Positions 1 through 7,877 of a stretch of DNA of 64,000 nucleotides are shown in pieces. Source of the stretch: Marinilactibacillus sp036039175 (GTDB taxonomy: Bacteria; Bacillota; Bacilli; Lactobacillales; Carnobacteriaceae_A); the NCBI RefSeq assembly GCF_036039175.1, contig NZ_JAYXKP010000001.1:372001-436000 (forward strand). Reading direction: 5' to 3'. The position numbers and the translations under genes were made by a program. Position 1 is the stretch's first letter; the number at the start of each line of letters is the position of its first letter. The notes under the pieces are model-generated. The model worked only from the letters and a program-made list of their open reading frames with translations. It made no database searches and was not told the origin of the DNA.

Positions 1-245
1 TTCAATCTTTATTAAAGGCAAGAGGGGCAGATAACAAGAGTCAAGTAACGTGTACAGTACAACTGAAACGTGAAGCTGACGGTATTGGATTTTTCTTTGA
101 TGTAGCTATATTTGCATCTGTTGAGAATATGTCACTTGCTGATGCATCTAAACTGGTTGAATCTGCAGAAAAACGTTGTCCTGTTTCGAAATTGGTTCAA
201 GGAGCCACAACGCTTAAGATTCAAACCATTGAGTATGATAATTGA
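1..245 (+). CDS. OsmC/Ohr-family protein, C-terminal part only (5' end outside window)
   Basis: The frame is open from base 3 to the TGA at 243-245 and gives about 80 residues. They contain the motif AEKRCPVSKL, which carries the second, conserved cysteine of OsmC/Ohr peroxiredoxin-like proteins, followed by a short beta strand (TTLKIQTIEY), as in the C-terminal half of the family. Members reduce organic hydroperoxides in the cytoplasm with a cysteine pair. The first cysteine and the N-terminal half lie outside the window. The CP-V-S sequence is closer to OsmC than to Ohr (which usually has CPYS), so I do not choose a subfamily. A strong terminator follows directly, so this is the last gene of its transcript. 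Confidence 0.8.
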   Translation, partial: QSLLKARGADNKSQVTCTVQLKREADGIGFFFDVAIFASVENMSLADASKLVESAEKRCPVSKLVQGATTLKIQTIEYDN

Positions 246-261
246 TTCAAAGCGATTAAAT

Positions 262-309
262 AAGACTCCACCAGATTGATTCTTAAAATCGACCTGGTGG
301 AGTCTTTCT
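262..309 (+). terminator. Intrinsic terminator of the OsmC-like gene
   Basis: A perfect 13-bp inverted repeat (AAGACTCCACCAG at 262-274, CTGGTGGAGTCTT at 294-306) is followed by a short T-rich stretch. It sits 17 nt after the stop codon. Confidence 0.85.
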
Positions 310-374
310 CTGTCATTTAGCACCCAAGCGTGCTAGCACCTTTATAAACATCATAAGATAAGTGAGTGAACGAA

Positions 375-878
375 ATGGGTAATGTGAATAAAGAAGACTT
401 TTATTATGGCGCTTTTCTATCTAAATTAACAAAATCAGGAACAATTCCTATATTGATTCAAACGACAGAAGATGGCATTTTCTATCGATTGACTTCTCAA
501 AATTCTGAAACTGAACAGATCGTTTTAATGAAATACCGATCAACACCAGATCATAATGGAAAAAAGGTGAAACGCTGGGATTTTTCGTTTACCAAGTTGG
601 AAATCCAGCAGTTAAAACAGTACCACGAAAAAGGCATACAACACCTTACAGCGCTAATTTGTGGTGTGCATAGTCATTTACCTCAAAGTGAAATTGCTGT
701 GCTGAACTTTGAAGAAACCATTGCTTGTATTGGGCTAACCTATACTTCAGGGGAGTCCCGTAGGATCACCGTTAGAGAAGAAAAGTATGCTCCTGGTTTA
801 AAAGTTTATGGTACGAGTTTAGCAGACAAAGATTTTATACGAGTAGACAGAGACTTCCAGAGTCAATATCTACTCTGA
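375..878 (+). CDS. Hypothetical protein, 167 aa
   Basis: I do not recognise this family. The product is soluble (no membrane segment or signal peptide), mixed in charge and about 167 residues long from the ATG at 375. A GTG at 366 would add three residues. Neither start has a strong Shine-Dalgarno sequence; a weak AAGTGAG lies about 8 nt before the ATG. The frame is closed by its own terminator and is flanked by terminators on both sides, so it is a single-gene transcript. The C-terminal part contains an RITVRE...DFIRVDRDF stretch that looks beta-rich. Codon use resembles that of the neighbouring genes. No function is proposed. Confidence 0.65.
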   Translation: MGNVNKEDFYYGAFLSKLTKSGTIPILIQTTEDGIFYRLTSQNSETEQIVLMKYRSTPDHNGKKVKRWDFSFTKLEIQQLKQYHEKGIQHLTALICGVHSHLPQSEIAVLNFEETIACIGLTYTSGESRRITVREEKYAPGLKVYGTSLADKDFIRVDRDFQSQYLL

Positions 879-897
879 ACTTGATAAAAAATCAAAA

Positions 898-940
898 AGG
901 CATCAAAAACACCAGTTTAACTTCTGGTTTTTTGATGCCT
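898..940. terminator. Bidirectional terminator between the hypothetical gene and the Rgg gene
   Basis: An imperfect long stem (AGGCATCAAAAACACCAG against CTGGTTTTTTGATGCCT) lies between two convergent genes. T-runs on one strand and A-runs on the other let it serve both. Confidence 0.75.
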
Positions 941-960
941 AAACTTACAAGTCCAAATAA

Positions 961-1869
961 CTAGCTACCCTTTATCTCTTCATCAACGAAACCATAGGGA
1001 TTGTAAACAAGTTTAGGATTTTCTCGTGTTTGTTTACTCAAATCCTCACGTCCCATAACATTAAATAGTTCAATAGCTAAATCGTAACTTTCCTGACTTT
1101 CTTTTTCTTTATTTAGACCCTCTAAGCACATTCCTTTACGAACAAGAGCTGCACCGAAAGATAGAACCTTGTTATCACTTTTTGATTTAGTTACAAGCTG
1201 ATCAGTATATTTTAGAGCTAACTCGTACTGTTCATGTGCAATAAGCAGGCAAGAAATATGAGATAGAAAGGACAGTCTTAAATCTTCAGCTTCTTTAAAG
1301 CAATAATATCTTTCTAATTCCTCTAAAGCTTTATCTGTCAATGATACCGCTGTTTCAAGTTCAAAGTAATATAAAATACCATTTAAAAGATGAAATTCCG
1401 AGAGATAGAATTTATCAAGATTTTTTAATCTATCCCAAGTGTTTTTTGCATATTGTTGAGCCTCAGCGAGACTATTCTTCTCAATTAAACAATAATAGGC
1501 ATGAGCAATGTTCAGTACGTCTTCTGTCATATGATCATATCGTTTTTCAAGTAATTTATTAGCAGCATCTATTAAATCTTTAACATAAGAAATATCAGGA
1601 AACTGTTCCATTTCCTTAAACAGATATAAAACAGTATCTTTATCATTTAAACTATAATCGTTCAAAATAAATGAGTACTCGTCATGATGCATGTCCATGT
1701 AATCAAGAATAGCTAAAAATTTAACGACATTTGGATTGATTTCATCTTTCTCTAACTTAGTATAGTTTGATCTAGACATCGTACTGTCAGAAACTTCTTG
1801 TTGTGTGTATCCTTTATTTTCTCTAATATCCTTTAGTACCTTCCCTAAATGATAATACATATCACTCAT
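961..1869 (-). CDS. Rgg/GadR/MutR-type transcriptional regulator
   Basis: The protein has about 302 residues. An N-terminal XRE-type helix-turn-helix (GKVLKDIRENKGYTQQEVSD, roughly residues 8-60) is followed by a long all-helical, TPR-like C-terminal region (about 90-290). This two-part layout and length are typical of Rgg regulators, which bind short peptide pheromones or act as stand-alone activators in Lactobacillales. Two ATG codons lie in tandem. I chose the second (1869) because AGGAGG at 1877-1882 is then 7 nt away rather than 4. The gene is transcribed away from a small 102-aa gene, and regulators of this family often act on a divergent neighbour. No canonical short hydrophobic peptide gene was found in the 146-bp divergent region. 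Confidence 0.8.
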   Translation of the reverse strand: MSDMYYHLGKVLKDIRENKGYTQQEVSDSTMSRSNYTKLEKDEINPNVVKFLAILDYMDMHHDEYSFILNDYSLNDKDTVLYLFKEMEQFPDISYVKDLIDAANKLLEKRYDHMTEDVLNIAHAYYCLIEKNSLAEAQQYAKNTWDRLKNLDKFYLSEFHLLNGILYYFELETAVSLTDKALEELERYYCFKEAEDLRLSFLSHISCLLIAHEQYELALKYTDQLVTKSKSDNKVLSFGAALVRKGMCLEGLNKEKESQESYDLAIELFNVMGREDLSKQTRENPKLVYNPYGFVDEEIKGS

Positions 1870-2015
1870 CATAAAACCTCCTAATTTCCTGGGTAAAATA
1901 ATAGCAATTATTAAGAAAGTGACAAATTGTTGTTAAAATACCTTACATAGAGACGGTAGTAAAAGACAGTTGGTATAGAGTGTAACGAAATGAACTTCGA
2001 TATAAGGAGAGAGCT

Positions 2016-2324
2016 ATGAAAGAAATCAAACAAATATCGCAAATTCAGGAAAAAGAATACAAATTTATCATTGAAGGTAAAACCGTGTTTTTCACTTTAA
2101 CTGTAGACAGTGAGGATGTTTTCCATAATGCAGATGGAAACATAGATTGTCCTTTAGAGACAGTATTGAGAAAAAACAATTTTACTTTAAATGAACTCAG
2201 TACATGGGGAATTGTAAATATTCGATTAGTAAGGTTGCTTGATGAGCGGGAACTCATCATAAACCAAATTGAATCAACATTACTCTTAGAATTAGTCAAT
2301 TCTAGCATGAATGTCGAAAATTAG
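2016..2324 (+). CDS. Hypothetical 102-aa protein divergent from the Rgg gene
   Basis: A small soluble acidic protein with a well placed ribosome-binding site (AAGGAGAGAGCT before the ATG). It has no signal peptide or membrane helix. A beta-strand-rich N-terminal half (KFIIEGKTVFFTLTVDSEDVF) is followed by a helical tail. I cannot assign it to a family. Its position, head-to-head with the Rgg regulator and followed by its own terminator, makes it the obvious candidate target of that regulator; this is inference from layout only. An overlapping antisense frame on the other strand lacks a start signal and is regarded as a shadow. Confidence 0.6.
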   Translation: MKEIKQISQIQEKEYKFIIEGKTVFFTLTVDSEDVFHNADGNIDCPLETVLRKNNFTLNELSTWGIVNIRLVRLLDERELIINQIESTLLLELVNSSMNVEN

Positions 2325-2362
2325 ATATAAGCTGCGAAAGATCCTAACATAAGTATTTTAAA

Positions 2363-2419
2363 GCAACGGTTAAAAAGACAAAATCAGAAATGATTTGCCT
2401 TTTTAGCCGCTATTTTTTT
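2363..2419 (+). terminator. Terminator after the 102-aa gene
   Basis: A long imperfect hairpin (arms GCAACGGTTAAAAAGAC and CCTTTTTAGCCGC around a GAAA loop) ends in a run of seven Ts. Confidence 0.75.
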
Positions 2420-2476
2420 AAACAGTGGTAAACTAATCAATAAGCGTGAAACCTGATTAAAAAGGAGGATGTTGAG

Positions 2477-3271
2477 TTGAAATCTGAAAGGACGAGAATA
2501 AAAGAAGCTATTGTCATTAAGTTACAAAAGGATAGAGACATTATCGGTATTTACTTAGGTGGTTCATTAGCCAAAGGTACGGAAGATGAATTTTCAGATA
2601 TCGATTTGAGAATTGTAGTAGAAGAGGGTGTTTCAAAACAAGATAAGTTGTCAGAACTATTAGATGATCGAAATGACGTTTTATTTATAGAATCTTGGTT
2701 TCCGTCTTTTGCGGTTATCCATTTTGACTGTTTTGTGAAATTAGATCTTTTTGTTTATTATCAAAGTCAATTAAATGCAGATATATGGCTAAAGGAAATT
2801 AAAATCTTAAAGGATACTGAAGGATTCTTGGAAAAGCTGAAAAGCAATTCTGAAAAATTAGCATACTTACCCACTCAAGAAGAGTTCGAAGCAATTGTAT
2901 ATAAGTACTTAGCACATTTACACGAATTGTATAGAAGATATCAGCGTAAGGAATATCATTATGTTCAACAAAGCTTTTTATCGATGCAGCATTGTCTGGT
3001 CTCACTCTTTCACATCAATGGAGGTATTCCTGCCAATAATCCTGGTGACTGGAGTAAATATGAAGGTGGGAGAAGCGTCTTGACTCAAGACAAGCAAGAT
3101 TTTATCTTGAAACTGTCTCAAACAGTATATGATCAGATTCCAAGTATTCTAGATTCACTAAATAATGAAATAGAACAGACCGCTAAAGAGACTGCTGAAA
3201 AGTACCATTTAGAATTCAAACAAGACCAATTTCGTAGATCTACTGACTTCATTATTTTTAATGAAAGATAA
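2477..3271 (+). CDS. Nucleotidyltransferase-fold protein (aminoglycoside adenylyltransferase-like)
   Basis: The 264-aa product carries the Pol-beta nucleotidyltransferase signature near residues 28-45: GGSLAKG followed by FSDIDLRIVV. This supplies the GS motif and the D-x-D metal ligands. A helical C-terminal domain follows (PTQEEFEAIVYKYLAHLHEL onward), as in AadK-like and other small-molecule adenylyltransferases. The start is a TTG 8 nt after a perfect AGGAGG (2463-2468). The family includes aminoglycoside 6-adenylyltransferases, but many members have no known substrate. From sequence alone I would not call this a resistance gene. It stands alone between a terminator and the toxin-antitoxin locus. 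Confidence 0.75.
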   Translation: MKSERTRIKEAIVIKLQKDRDIIGIYLGGSLAKGTEDEFSDIDLRIVVEEGVSKQDKLSELLDDRNDVLFIESWFPSFAVIHFDCFVKLDLFVYYQSQLNADIWLKEIKILKDTEGFLEKLKSNSEKLAYLPTQEEFEAIVYKYLAHLHELYRRYQRKEYHYVQQSFLSMQHCLVSLFHINGGIPANNPGDWSKYEGGRSVLTQDKQDFILKLSQTVYDQIPSILDSLNNEIEQTAKETAEKYHLEFKQDQFRRSTDFIIFNER

Positions 3272-3294
3272 GGATAGAAGACTTCCCTTAAAAA

Positions 3295-3322
3295 TTGACA
3301 GTGTTATGTAATATGATATACT
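3295..3322 (+). promoter_or_regulatory. Promoter of the candidate antisense (antitoxin) RNA
   Basis: A perfect -35 box TTGACA (3295-3300) and a -10 box TATACT (3317-3322) are separated by 16 bp. The expected start is near 3329. No ribosome-binding site or credible ORF follows on this strand, which suits an untranslated RNA. Confidence 0.75.
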
Positions 3323-3328
3323 GGAACT

Positions 3329-3442
3329 GAAAAAGAGCCTTGCATGAACAAGACTCTTTCCATAAGCCGTTTACTGACGGTGACCATATGAATTGAACGA
3401 TCAAACCGTCCTTTAACTCTCCAAAGTCAGGACGGTTTTTTT
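3329..3442 (+). ncRNA. Candidate type I antitoxin RNA, convergent to the toxin mRNA
   Basis: An RNA of about 114 nt is predicted from the promoter at 3295-3322 to the terminator at 3403-3442. It can fold into a 5' hairpin (AAAGAG ... CTCTTT), a small CCGT/ACGG hairpin and the terminator stem. It overlaps the 3' end of the toxin transcript across the shared terminator, as RNA II does in Fst/par loci and RatA does with txpA. An 8-nt CTGAAAAA near its 5' end recurs at 3563-3570, on the strand complementary to the leader-peptide part of the toxin mRNA. It could therefore form a second short contact with that mRNA. The boundaries are inferred from the promoter and terminator. Confidence 0.65.
3403..3442. 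terminator. Shared bidirectional terminator of the toxin-antitoxin locus
   Basis: The stem AAACCGTCCT / AGGACGGTTT has a T-run on the plus strand, and the same stem stands 7 nt past the toxin stop codon on the minus strand. Two convergent transcripts sharing one terminator is a hallmark of Fst-type par loci. Confidence 0.75.
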
Positions 3443-3448
3443 GTGTCT

Positions 3449-3547
3449 TCATTTATCTTTTTTATTGATATTGATGACAAGAGAAATCATAGCAATAACG
3501 AACATGCCAAATCCCATCATCAACTGCAAGGCATCAGTAACACTCAA
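3449..3547 (-). CDS. Hol-Tox/Fst-like small membrane toxin, 32 aa
   Basis: Reading from a TTG at 3545-3547 to the TGA at 3449-3451 gives LSVTDALQLMMGFGMF followed by VIAMISLVININKKDK. It has a short polar head, one membrane helix (about residues 8-25) and a lysine-rich tail. This is the pattern of the putative holin-like toxin family (TxpA/BsrG/Hol-Tox) and of Fst peptides. A purine-rich AGAAAGAAGAAG precedes the TTG. The start overlaps the stop of a 14-codon leader ORF, suggesting translational coupling. The mRNA is driven by a promoter at 3637-3664 and opposed by a convergent RNA. Such peptides damage the membrane when their antisense RNA decays. The assignment rests on pattern, not on a database match. 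Confidence 0.72.
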   Translation of the reverse strand: MSVTDALQLMMGFGMFVIAMISLVININKKDK

Positions 3548-3588
3548 TCAGGCTTCTTCTTTCTGAAAAATGGACTATAGCACCGCAT
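3544..3588 (-). CDS. Leader peptide (14 aa) coupled to the toxin
   Basis: An ATG at 3586-3588 has a strong AGGAGG (3596-3601) 7 nt upstream and encodes MRCYSPFFRKKKPD, a basic 14-residue peptide. Its TGA (3544-3546) overlaps the toxin TTG (3545-3547) by two bases, so ribosomes finishing here can restart on the toxin. The start region can fold (GG-ACTAT with ATAGT-CC around the ATG), which could hide the start codon. Alternatively this is simply the ribosome-loading site of the toxin. Confidence 0.6.
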   Translation of the reverse strand: MRCYSPFFRKKKPD

Positions 3589-3636
3589 AGTGCCACCTCC
3601 TAAATAAAAGCCACCGCCATAACTTCTTACAAATCT

Positions 3637-3664
3637 ATTATAGCAAACACACGTTCGAAATCAA
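3637..3664 (-). promoter_or_regulatory. Promoter of the toxin mRNA
   Basis: On the minus strand, TTGATT (3659-3664) and a perfect TATAAT (3637-3642) are spaced by 16 bp, with an extended TGC before the -10 box. The expected start is near 3630, leaving a leader of about 40 nt before the first ATG. Confidence 0.72.
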
Positions 3665-3784
3665 GCGATATCTCGAAGTGTTTTGTAACAGAAAAACTAA
3701 ATCGTAAATAATGATTCTGGTTTTTCATAAATAGTGTTAGAATTGAATTAGAAAGTATCTGTTTGAAGAGGAGAATTAGACTAT

Positions 3785-6676
3785 ATGAGCTTTAAGTCAT
3801 TGGAAACCAAAGAACTAGCTGATATTCAATCAGTCGGAACACTTTATGAACATGAAGAAACAGGCGCAAAGGTCCTTTATTTGAAGAATGATGATTCAAA
3901 TAAATCTTTTACCATCGGATTCAAGACACCGCCTTATAATGATAATGGAATTGCCCATATACTAGAGCATTCTGTTTTGAATGGTTCTAAGAAGTATCCT
4001 TCTAAAGAACCCTTTGTAGAATTGATTAAAGGATCTCTAAATACATTCGTGAACGCGATGACATTTTCGGATAAAACGATTTATCCTGTAGCTTCTACAA
4101 ATCAAAAAGACTTCAAGCATCTTATGGGTGTTTATCTTGACGCTGTGTTCCAGCCTAATTTATATACGGATGAACAAATACTGGAACAAGAAGGCTGGCA
4201 TTATCATCTAGAGAACGCAGAAGACGATTTGATTTATAAAGGGGTCGTTTACAACGAGATGAAAGGGGCAACCGCTTCTCCTGAGAGACAAGTGTATCAA
4301 AATCTAATTAGTCATTTGTATCCGGAAAGTATTTACAGTTATGAGTCCGGAGGAGAACCGCAAGCGATTCCTAGTTTAACTCAAAAAGAATTTGTTGAAT
4401 TCCATCAGAACTATTATCACCCAAGCAATTCTTTAACGATTTTATATGGTGATTTAGATATAGACGAAGCTTTTTCAGCGCTTGAATCTTATTTTGCAGG
4501 AATGAGCCGCAAAGATGTGGTTGATTTAACGATCGATGCAACTGAGCCGACTCAAAAATCTTACGAAGGAACGTATTCAATTACTGAAGGGGATACGCCT
4601 GAAGGAAAAGATTTCTTAGCACTAGGGTGGCATGTGGCTTCTCAAGATCATCCTTTAGATAAGTATGGACTAGAAGTTTTACAAGAGATTTTATTCGGGA
4701 ATAATCAGTCCCCGCTTAAGAAATCATTACTGGATGCAGAAATTGGTGGAGATATCGACGGAGACGTGGACGACATTGGCTTCCCAACAGCCTTTACGAT
4801 CCTAGCTAAATATTCTGATTCAGCTAAAATGGATCAGTTAAAACAAGTTGTAGAAGAAACGTTGTCAGGTCTTGTCAAAAATGGGATTGATCAAGAACTC
4901 ATTGATGGCGCATTGAACAAAATTACCTTCCAAACAAAAGAAGCGGCTATATCAGAAGATAATCCGCGTGGCGTCATTTATGCGATTCGTTCTTTGAGTA
5001 CATGGCTATATGAAGAAAATCCATTTGTAAATCTTGAGTTCTCAACTTATTTGGATCAGTTAAAAGAACTCGCTACTGAAGGCTATTTTGAAAAGCTCAT
5101 TTCCGATAAACTATTAGAAAATCCCTTCCGAGTAGAAGTGGCCTTAAAAGCTGAACCGGGTAAGAATGATAAACTAGAAGCCGAAACACTAGAAAAATTA
5201 CAAGACTACAAAGCTCAGCTTTCTGAAGATGAAATCAATGCAATCGTTACAAAAACGAATGCCTTAATCAAACGCCAGGAAACGCCAGATCGTCCAGAAG
5301 ATCTAGCTAAAATTCCAACTTTAACAAGAGAAGATTTAAGTACTGAAGTAGAAGACTATCCGTTAACGTCTTCAACCATTTTTGATCAGTCTAAGTTCTA
5401 TCACGCTGAGCAGTTCACTTCAGGAATCGACTATATCAACCTGTATTTTGATATTAGCGATTTCAAACAAGAAGAGTATCCGTTACTAGGCTATTTAAGT
5501 AAACTACTCAGTAGACTAGGCACAGAGCATTTTGATGTAGCGACACTTCAACGTCAAAGTGATTTACACACTGGTGGTATTTACGCAACGATGGATATAT
5601 TTGAGAATAAAAATGGTGAACTAAAACCTCACTTTATTATAAAAGGGAAAGGTTTAGAAGATTTCTCAGAAAAAGTGATTGAACTGATGCATGAGATCAT
5701 GGCACATACTCAATTTACCGATAGCTCTGAGATGCTGAAAATCACTCAAAGCTCGATCTCTAACTTTGAAAATGCCATTAACTACAGAGCGCATGTATTG
5801 GCTGCTAATAGAGCATTGAGCCAAGTTAAACCCGCTTCTAAACTAAATGAGCTAGCTGGAGGCATTGATCAGTTTGGACACTTGAAAACGATTCGTGATC
5901 AATTGAAATCAGAAGAGACTAATGAATTAACGGAACAATTGAAATCATTACTGAATAGAATGCTCAATAAACAAAGACTCACGGTCTTATATGTCGGTGA
6001 AAGTGAACGCGTAGAGCCTATCAAAGCTCAATTAGAGTCGGCTTTCGCTAAGATCGATGATTCTAACATAGCTGATGCAGTTCACTATGTTTCTGGAGAA
6101 CAAGCCAAGGAAGCTTATGTAACGGCACAGGATGTAAACTATGTAGGGACTGCAGCTGACGCTTCAGACAAATTGCCATTTAACGGCATGACTAATGTAT
6201 TAGGCACTGTTTTCCGTTTTGATTATTTATGGAATGAGATTCGCGTAAAAGGTGGCGCGTATGGCTCGCTGTACAATCACCGTAGAAACGGAAGCTTCGC
6301 GCTTGGATCATATCGCGATCCAAATATCGGTAAAACCTTGGAGATCTACAAGCAATTATCAAATTTTGTAGAGAAACTTTCGCTATCTGAGACAGAATTG
6401 GTTAAATATATTATAGGGACCATGAGTCCATTAGAACAACCAAACTCAGCATTCAGTAAAGGACTCATTGCTTTTGAACGATTCAATCGAGGTATTACAC
6501 AAGCAGAAATTCAGAAACTAAAAGAAGAAATTCTTGCTACAACGTCAGAAGTTTTAGCTTCACTAGCAACTGAATACAACAAAGTACTTGAAGATAGCAC
6601 GGTTGTGGTCATTGGTAACAAAACGCAGATAGAAAAAGAAAAAGACTTGTTTGATAAAGTTATTGAGCTTTACTAG
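3785..6676 (+). CDS. M16C-family zinc metallopeptidase (presequence peptidase/insulinase-like)
   Basis: This 963-aa protein has the inverted zinc motif HILEH at residues 58-62 and a downstream glutamate in NEMKGA (about 158), plus the GSLNTFVNAMT stretch typical of the PreP/Cym1 branch of family M16. It is full length for the single-chain M16C type, with two catalytic-like halves joined by a linker. Family members degrade peptides inside a closed chamber. There is no signal peptide, so it should act in the cytoplasm. The ATG at 3785 is preceded by AAGAGGAG. It is monocistronic, with a terminator directly behind it. Confidence 0.92.
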   Translation: MSFKSLETKELADIQSVGTLYEHEETGAKVLYLKNDDSNKSFTIGFKTPPYNDNGIAHILEHSVLNGSKKYPSKEPFVELIKGSLNTFVNAMTFSDKTIYPVASTNQKDFKHLMGVYLDAVFQPNLYTDEQILEQEGWHYHLENAEDDLIYKGVVYNEMKGATASPERQVYQNLISHLYPESIYSYESGGEPQAIPSLTQKEFVEFHQNYYHPSNSLTILYGDLDIDEAFSALESYFAGMSRKDVVDLTIDATEPTQKSYEGTYSITEGDTPEGKDFLALGWHVASQDHPLDKYGLEVLQEILFGNNQSPLKKSLLDAEIGGDIDGDVDDIGFPTAFTILAKYSDSAKMDQLKQVVEETLSGLVKNGIDQELIDGALNKITFQTKEAAISEDNPRGVIYAIRSLSTWLYEENPFVNLEFSTYLDQLKELATEGYFEKLISDKLLENPFRVEVALKAEPGKNDKLEAETLEKLQDYKAQLSEDEINAIVTKTNALIKRQETPDRPEDLAKIPTLTREDLSTEVEDYPLTSSTIFDQSKFYHAEQFTSGIDYINLYFDISDFKQEEYPLLGYLSKLLSRLGTEHFDVATLQRQSDLHTGGIYATMDIFENKNGELKPHFIIKGKGLEDFSEKVIELMHEIMAHTQFTDSSEMLKITQSSISNFENAINYRAHVLAANRALSQVKPASKLNELAGGIDQFGHLKTIRDQLKSEETNELTEQLKSLLNRMLNKQRLTVLYVGESERVEPIKAQLESAFAKIDDSNIADAVHYVSGEQAKEAYVTAQDVNYVGTAADASDKLPFNGMTNVLGTVFRFDYLWNEIRVKGGAYGSLYNHRRNGSFALGSYRDPNIGKTLEIYKQLSNFVEKLSLSETELVKYIIGTMSPLEQPNSAFSKGLIAFERFNRGITQAEIQKLKEEILATTSEVLASLATEYNKVLEDSTVVVIGNKTQIEKEKDLFDKVIELY

Positions 6677-6688
6677 GAGAATATTTCG

Positions 6689-6721
6689 AGGCGACTTTCT
6701 TAATGGGAGGTCGCCTTTTTG
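6689..6721 (+). terminator. Terminator of the M16C peptidase gene
   Basis: The stem AGGCGAC / GTCGCCT is followed by a T5 run, 12 nt after the stop codon. Confidence 0.8.
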
Positions 6722-6913
6722 TGTTTGATGCTTATAGCTTACAAAAGAGAGGGGACCAAGTTGGTATCAAAGGTAATCATGTGTTACGGTTAAGTAGATT
6801 TCATAATATGGTTAGTATATTTCTATAAAATAACTCGTCTTTAAATGTGATCAACGAAATATCTTAAATATAAATGAAAATATAAATATATATATTTATA
6901 CTGGAGTGACTAT

Positions 6914-7726
6914 ATGTTTACACTAGGAAGAAAGATTCACTTAGATGATAAAACTAATATAAGTATTGTCCTGTTTACACTTTCAGCTTTTGCATTAGGA
7001 TGGTTGTTTTCAGGAGATGTTGGCTCGGGTTTCAATTTAGGCGGTGGTGTATTTTTAACATGGGCACTTACTAGAGAAATTGATCCGGCTCATAGTTATT
7101 CAGCTTTTATAGCGGCAGCTTTGTCTCTATTTCATATTGTTTATATGGATACACCACATTTTTTAGTGATGGCTTGGATGCTTTTGCTTTTGAGGGCGGT
7201 TAATGGTATTACAGGTAAAAAACTCACTCTATTTGATATTTTTTCAGCGCTCGCTCTAACAACTTATCTATCTTTCAGTAATGAGAATAGCCTTTTTTTA
7301 TTAGTGTTTTCACTCGCACTTATAGGCATATTCATGTTTCAAAAACGAAAAAAAGTCGTTTTTATATGTGGAACGATTGCGCTCATCTTATTCTTAATAA
7401 AAAGTTTATTCTTAGGCCATTATTCAGTTATTGATGCTGATCAAATGAATCCTTTAAATATACTTGTAATTATTTCTTCCATTTTCTTTTCTATTCTCGC
7501 AAAATTTGACTTAAAAGATGAAGTGAAAAGCGACAATGGGAAAAAAGCAGATCGTACTAGAATCTTCTATGGCCAACTCTTATATTCTATTACGACCGTG
7601 TTATTCATTTTCTTTGGTCATTTGACCTCCAGTGATTTATTCATTCAACTGTCCGCTATCTGTGGAGTATTTATAAATTATTGTGCAACGAAAGTAGTGG
7701 ATTACTATAAAAGATTTTCTAATTAG
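6914..7726 (+). CDS. Multi-pass membrane protein, unknown function
   Basis: A 270-aa protein made largely of hydrophobic segments, with about seven or eight probable membrane helices. A charged loop (KDEVKSDNGKKADRTR, about residues 198-213) divides a long N-terminal part from the last two helices. A GSGFNLGGGVF sequence lies in the second helix. I do not recognise a family. The start has GGAGTG 6 nt upstream. It stands alone between two longer intergenic gaps. Confidence 0.7.
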   Translation: MFTLGRKIHLDDKTNISIVLFTLSAFALGWLFSGDVGSGFNLGGGVFLTWALTREIDPAHSYSAFIAAALSLFHIVYMDTPHFLVMAWMLLLLRAVNGITGKKLTLFDIFSALALTTYLSFSNENSLFLLVFSLALIGIFMFQKRKKVVFICGTIALILFLIKSLFLGHYSVIDADQMNPLNILVIISSIFFSILAKFDLKDEVKSDNGKKADRTRIFYGQLLYSITTVLFIFFGHLTSSDLFIQLSAICGVFINYCATKVVDYYKRFSN

Positions 7727-7877
7727 TAACTCGTCACTATGATATTAAAAGTAATCTGACTATTTTTTAGAAATCTCAATAACATAGTCATTAAATCCAT
7801 AAAGCATAATATTTTCAATACAGATTTATTTTTCATACAATATACAAGTAGAAATAATCTAATTTAGGAGTGTTTAA

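Noticed and set aside
2477..3271. Calling the nucleotidyltransferase an aminoglycoside-resistance gene
   Set aside because: Only the general fold and metal-binding motif are visible. Substrate-specific features cannot be judged by eye.
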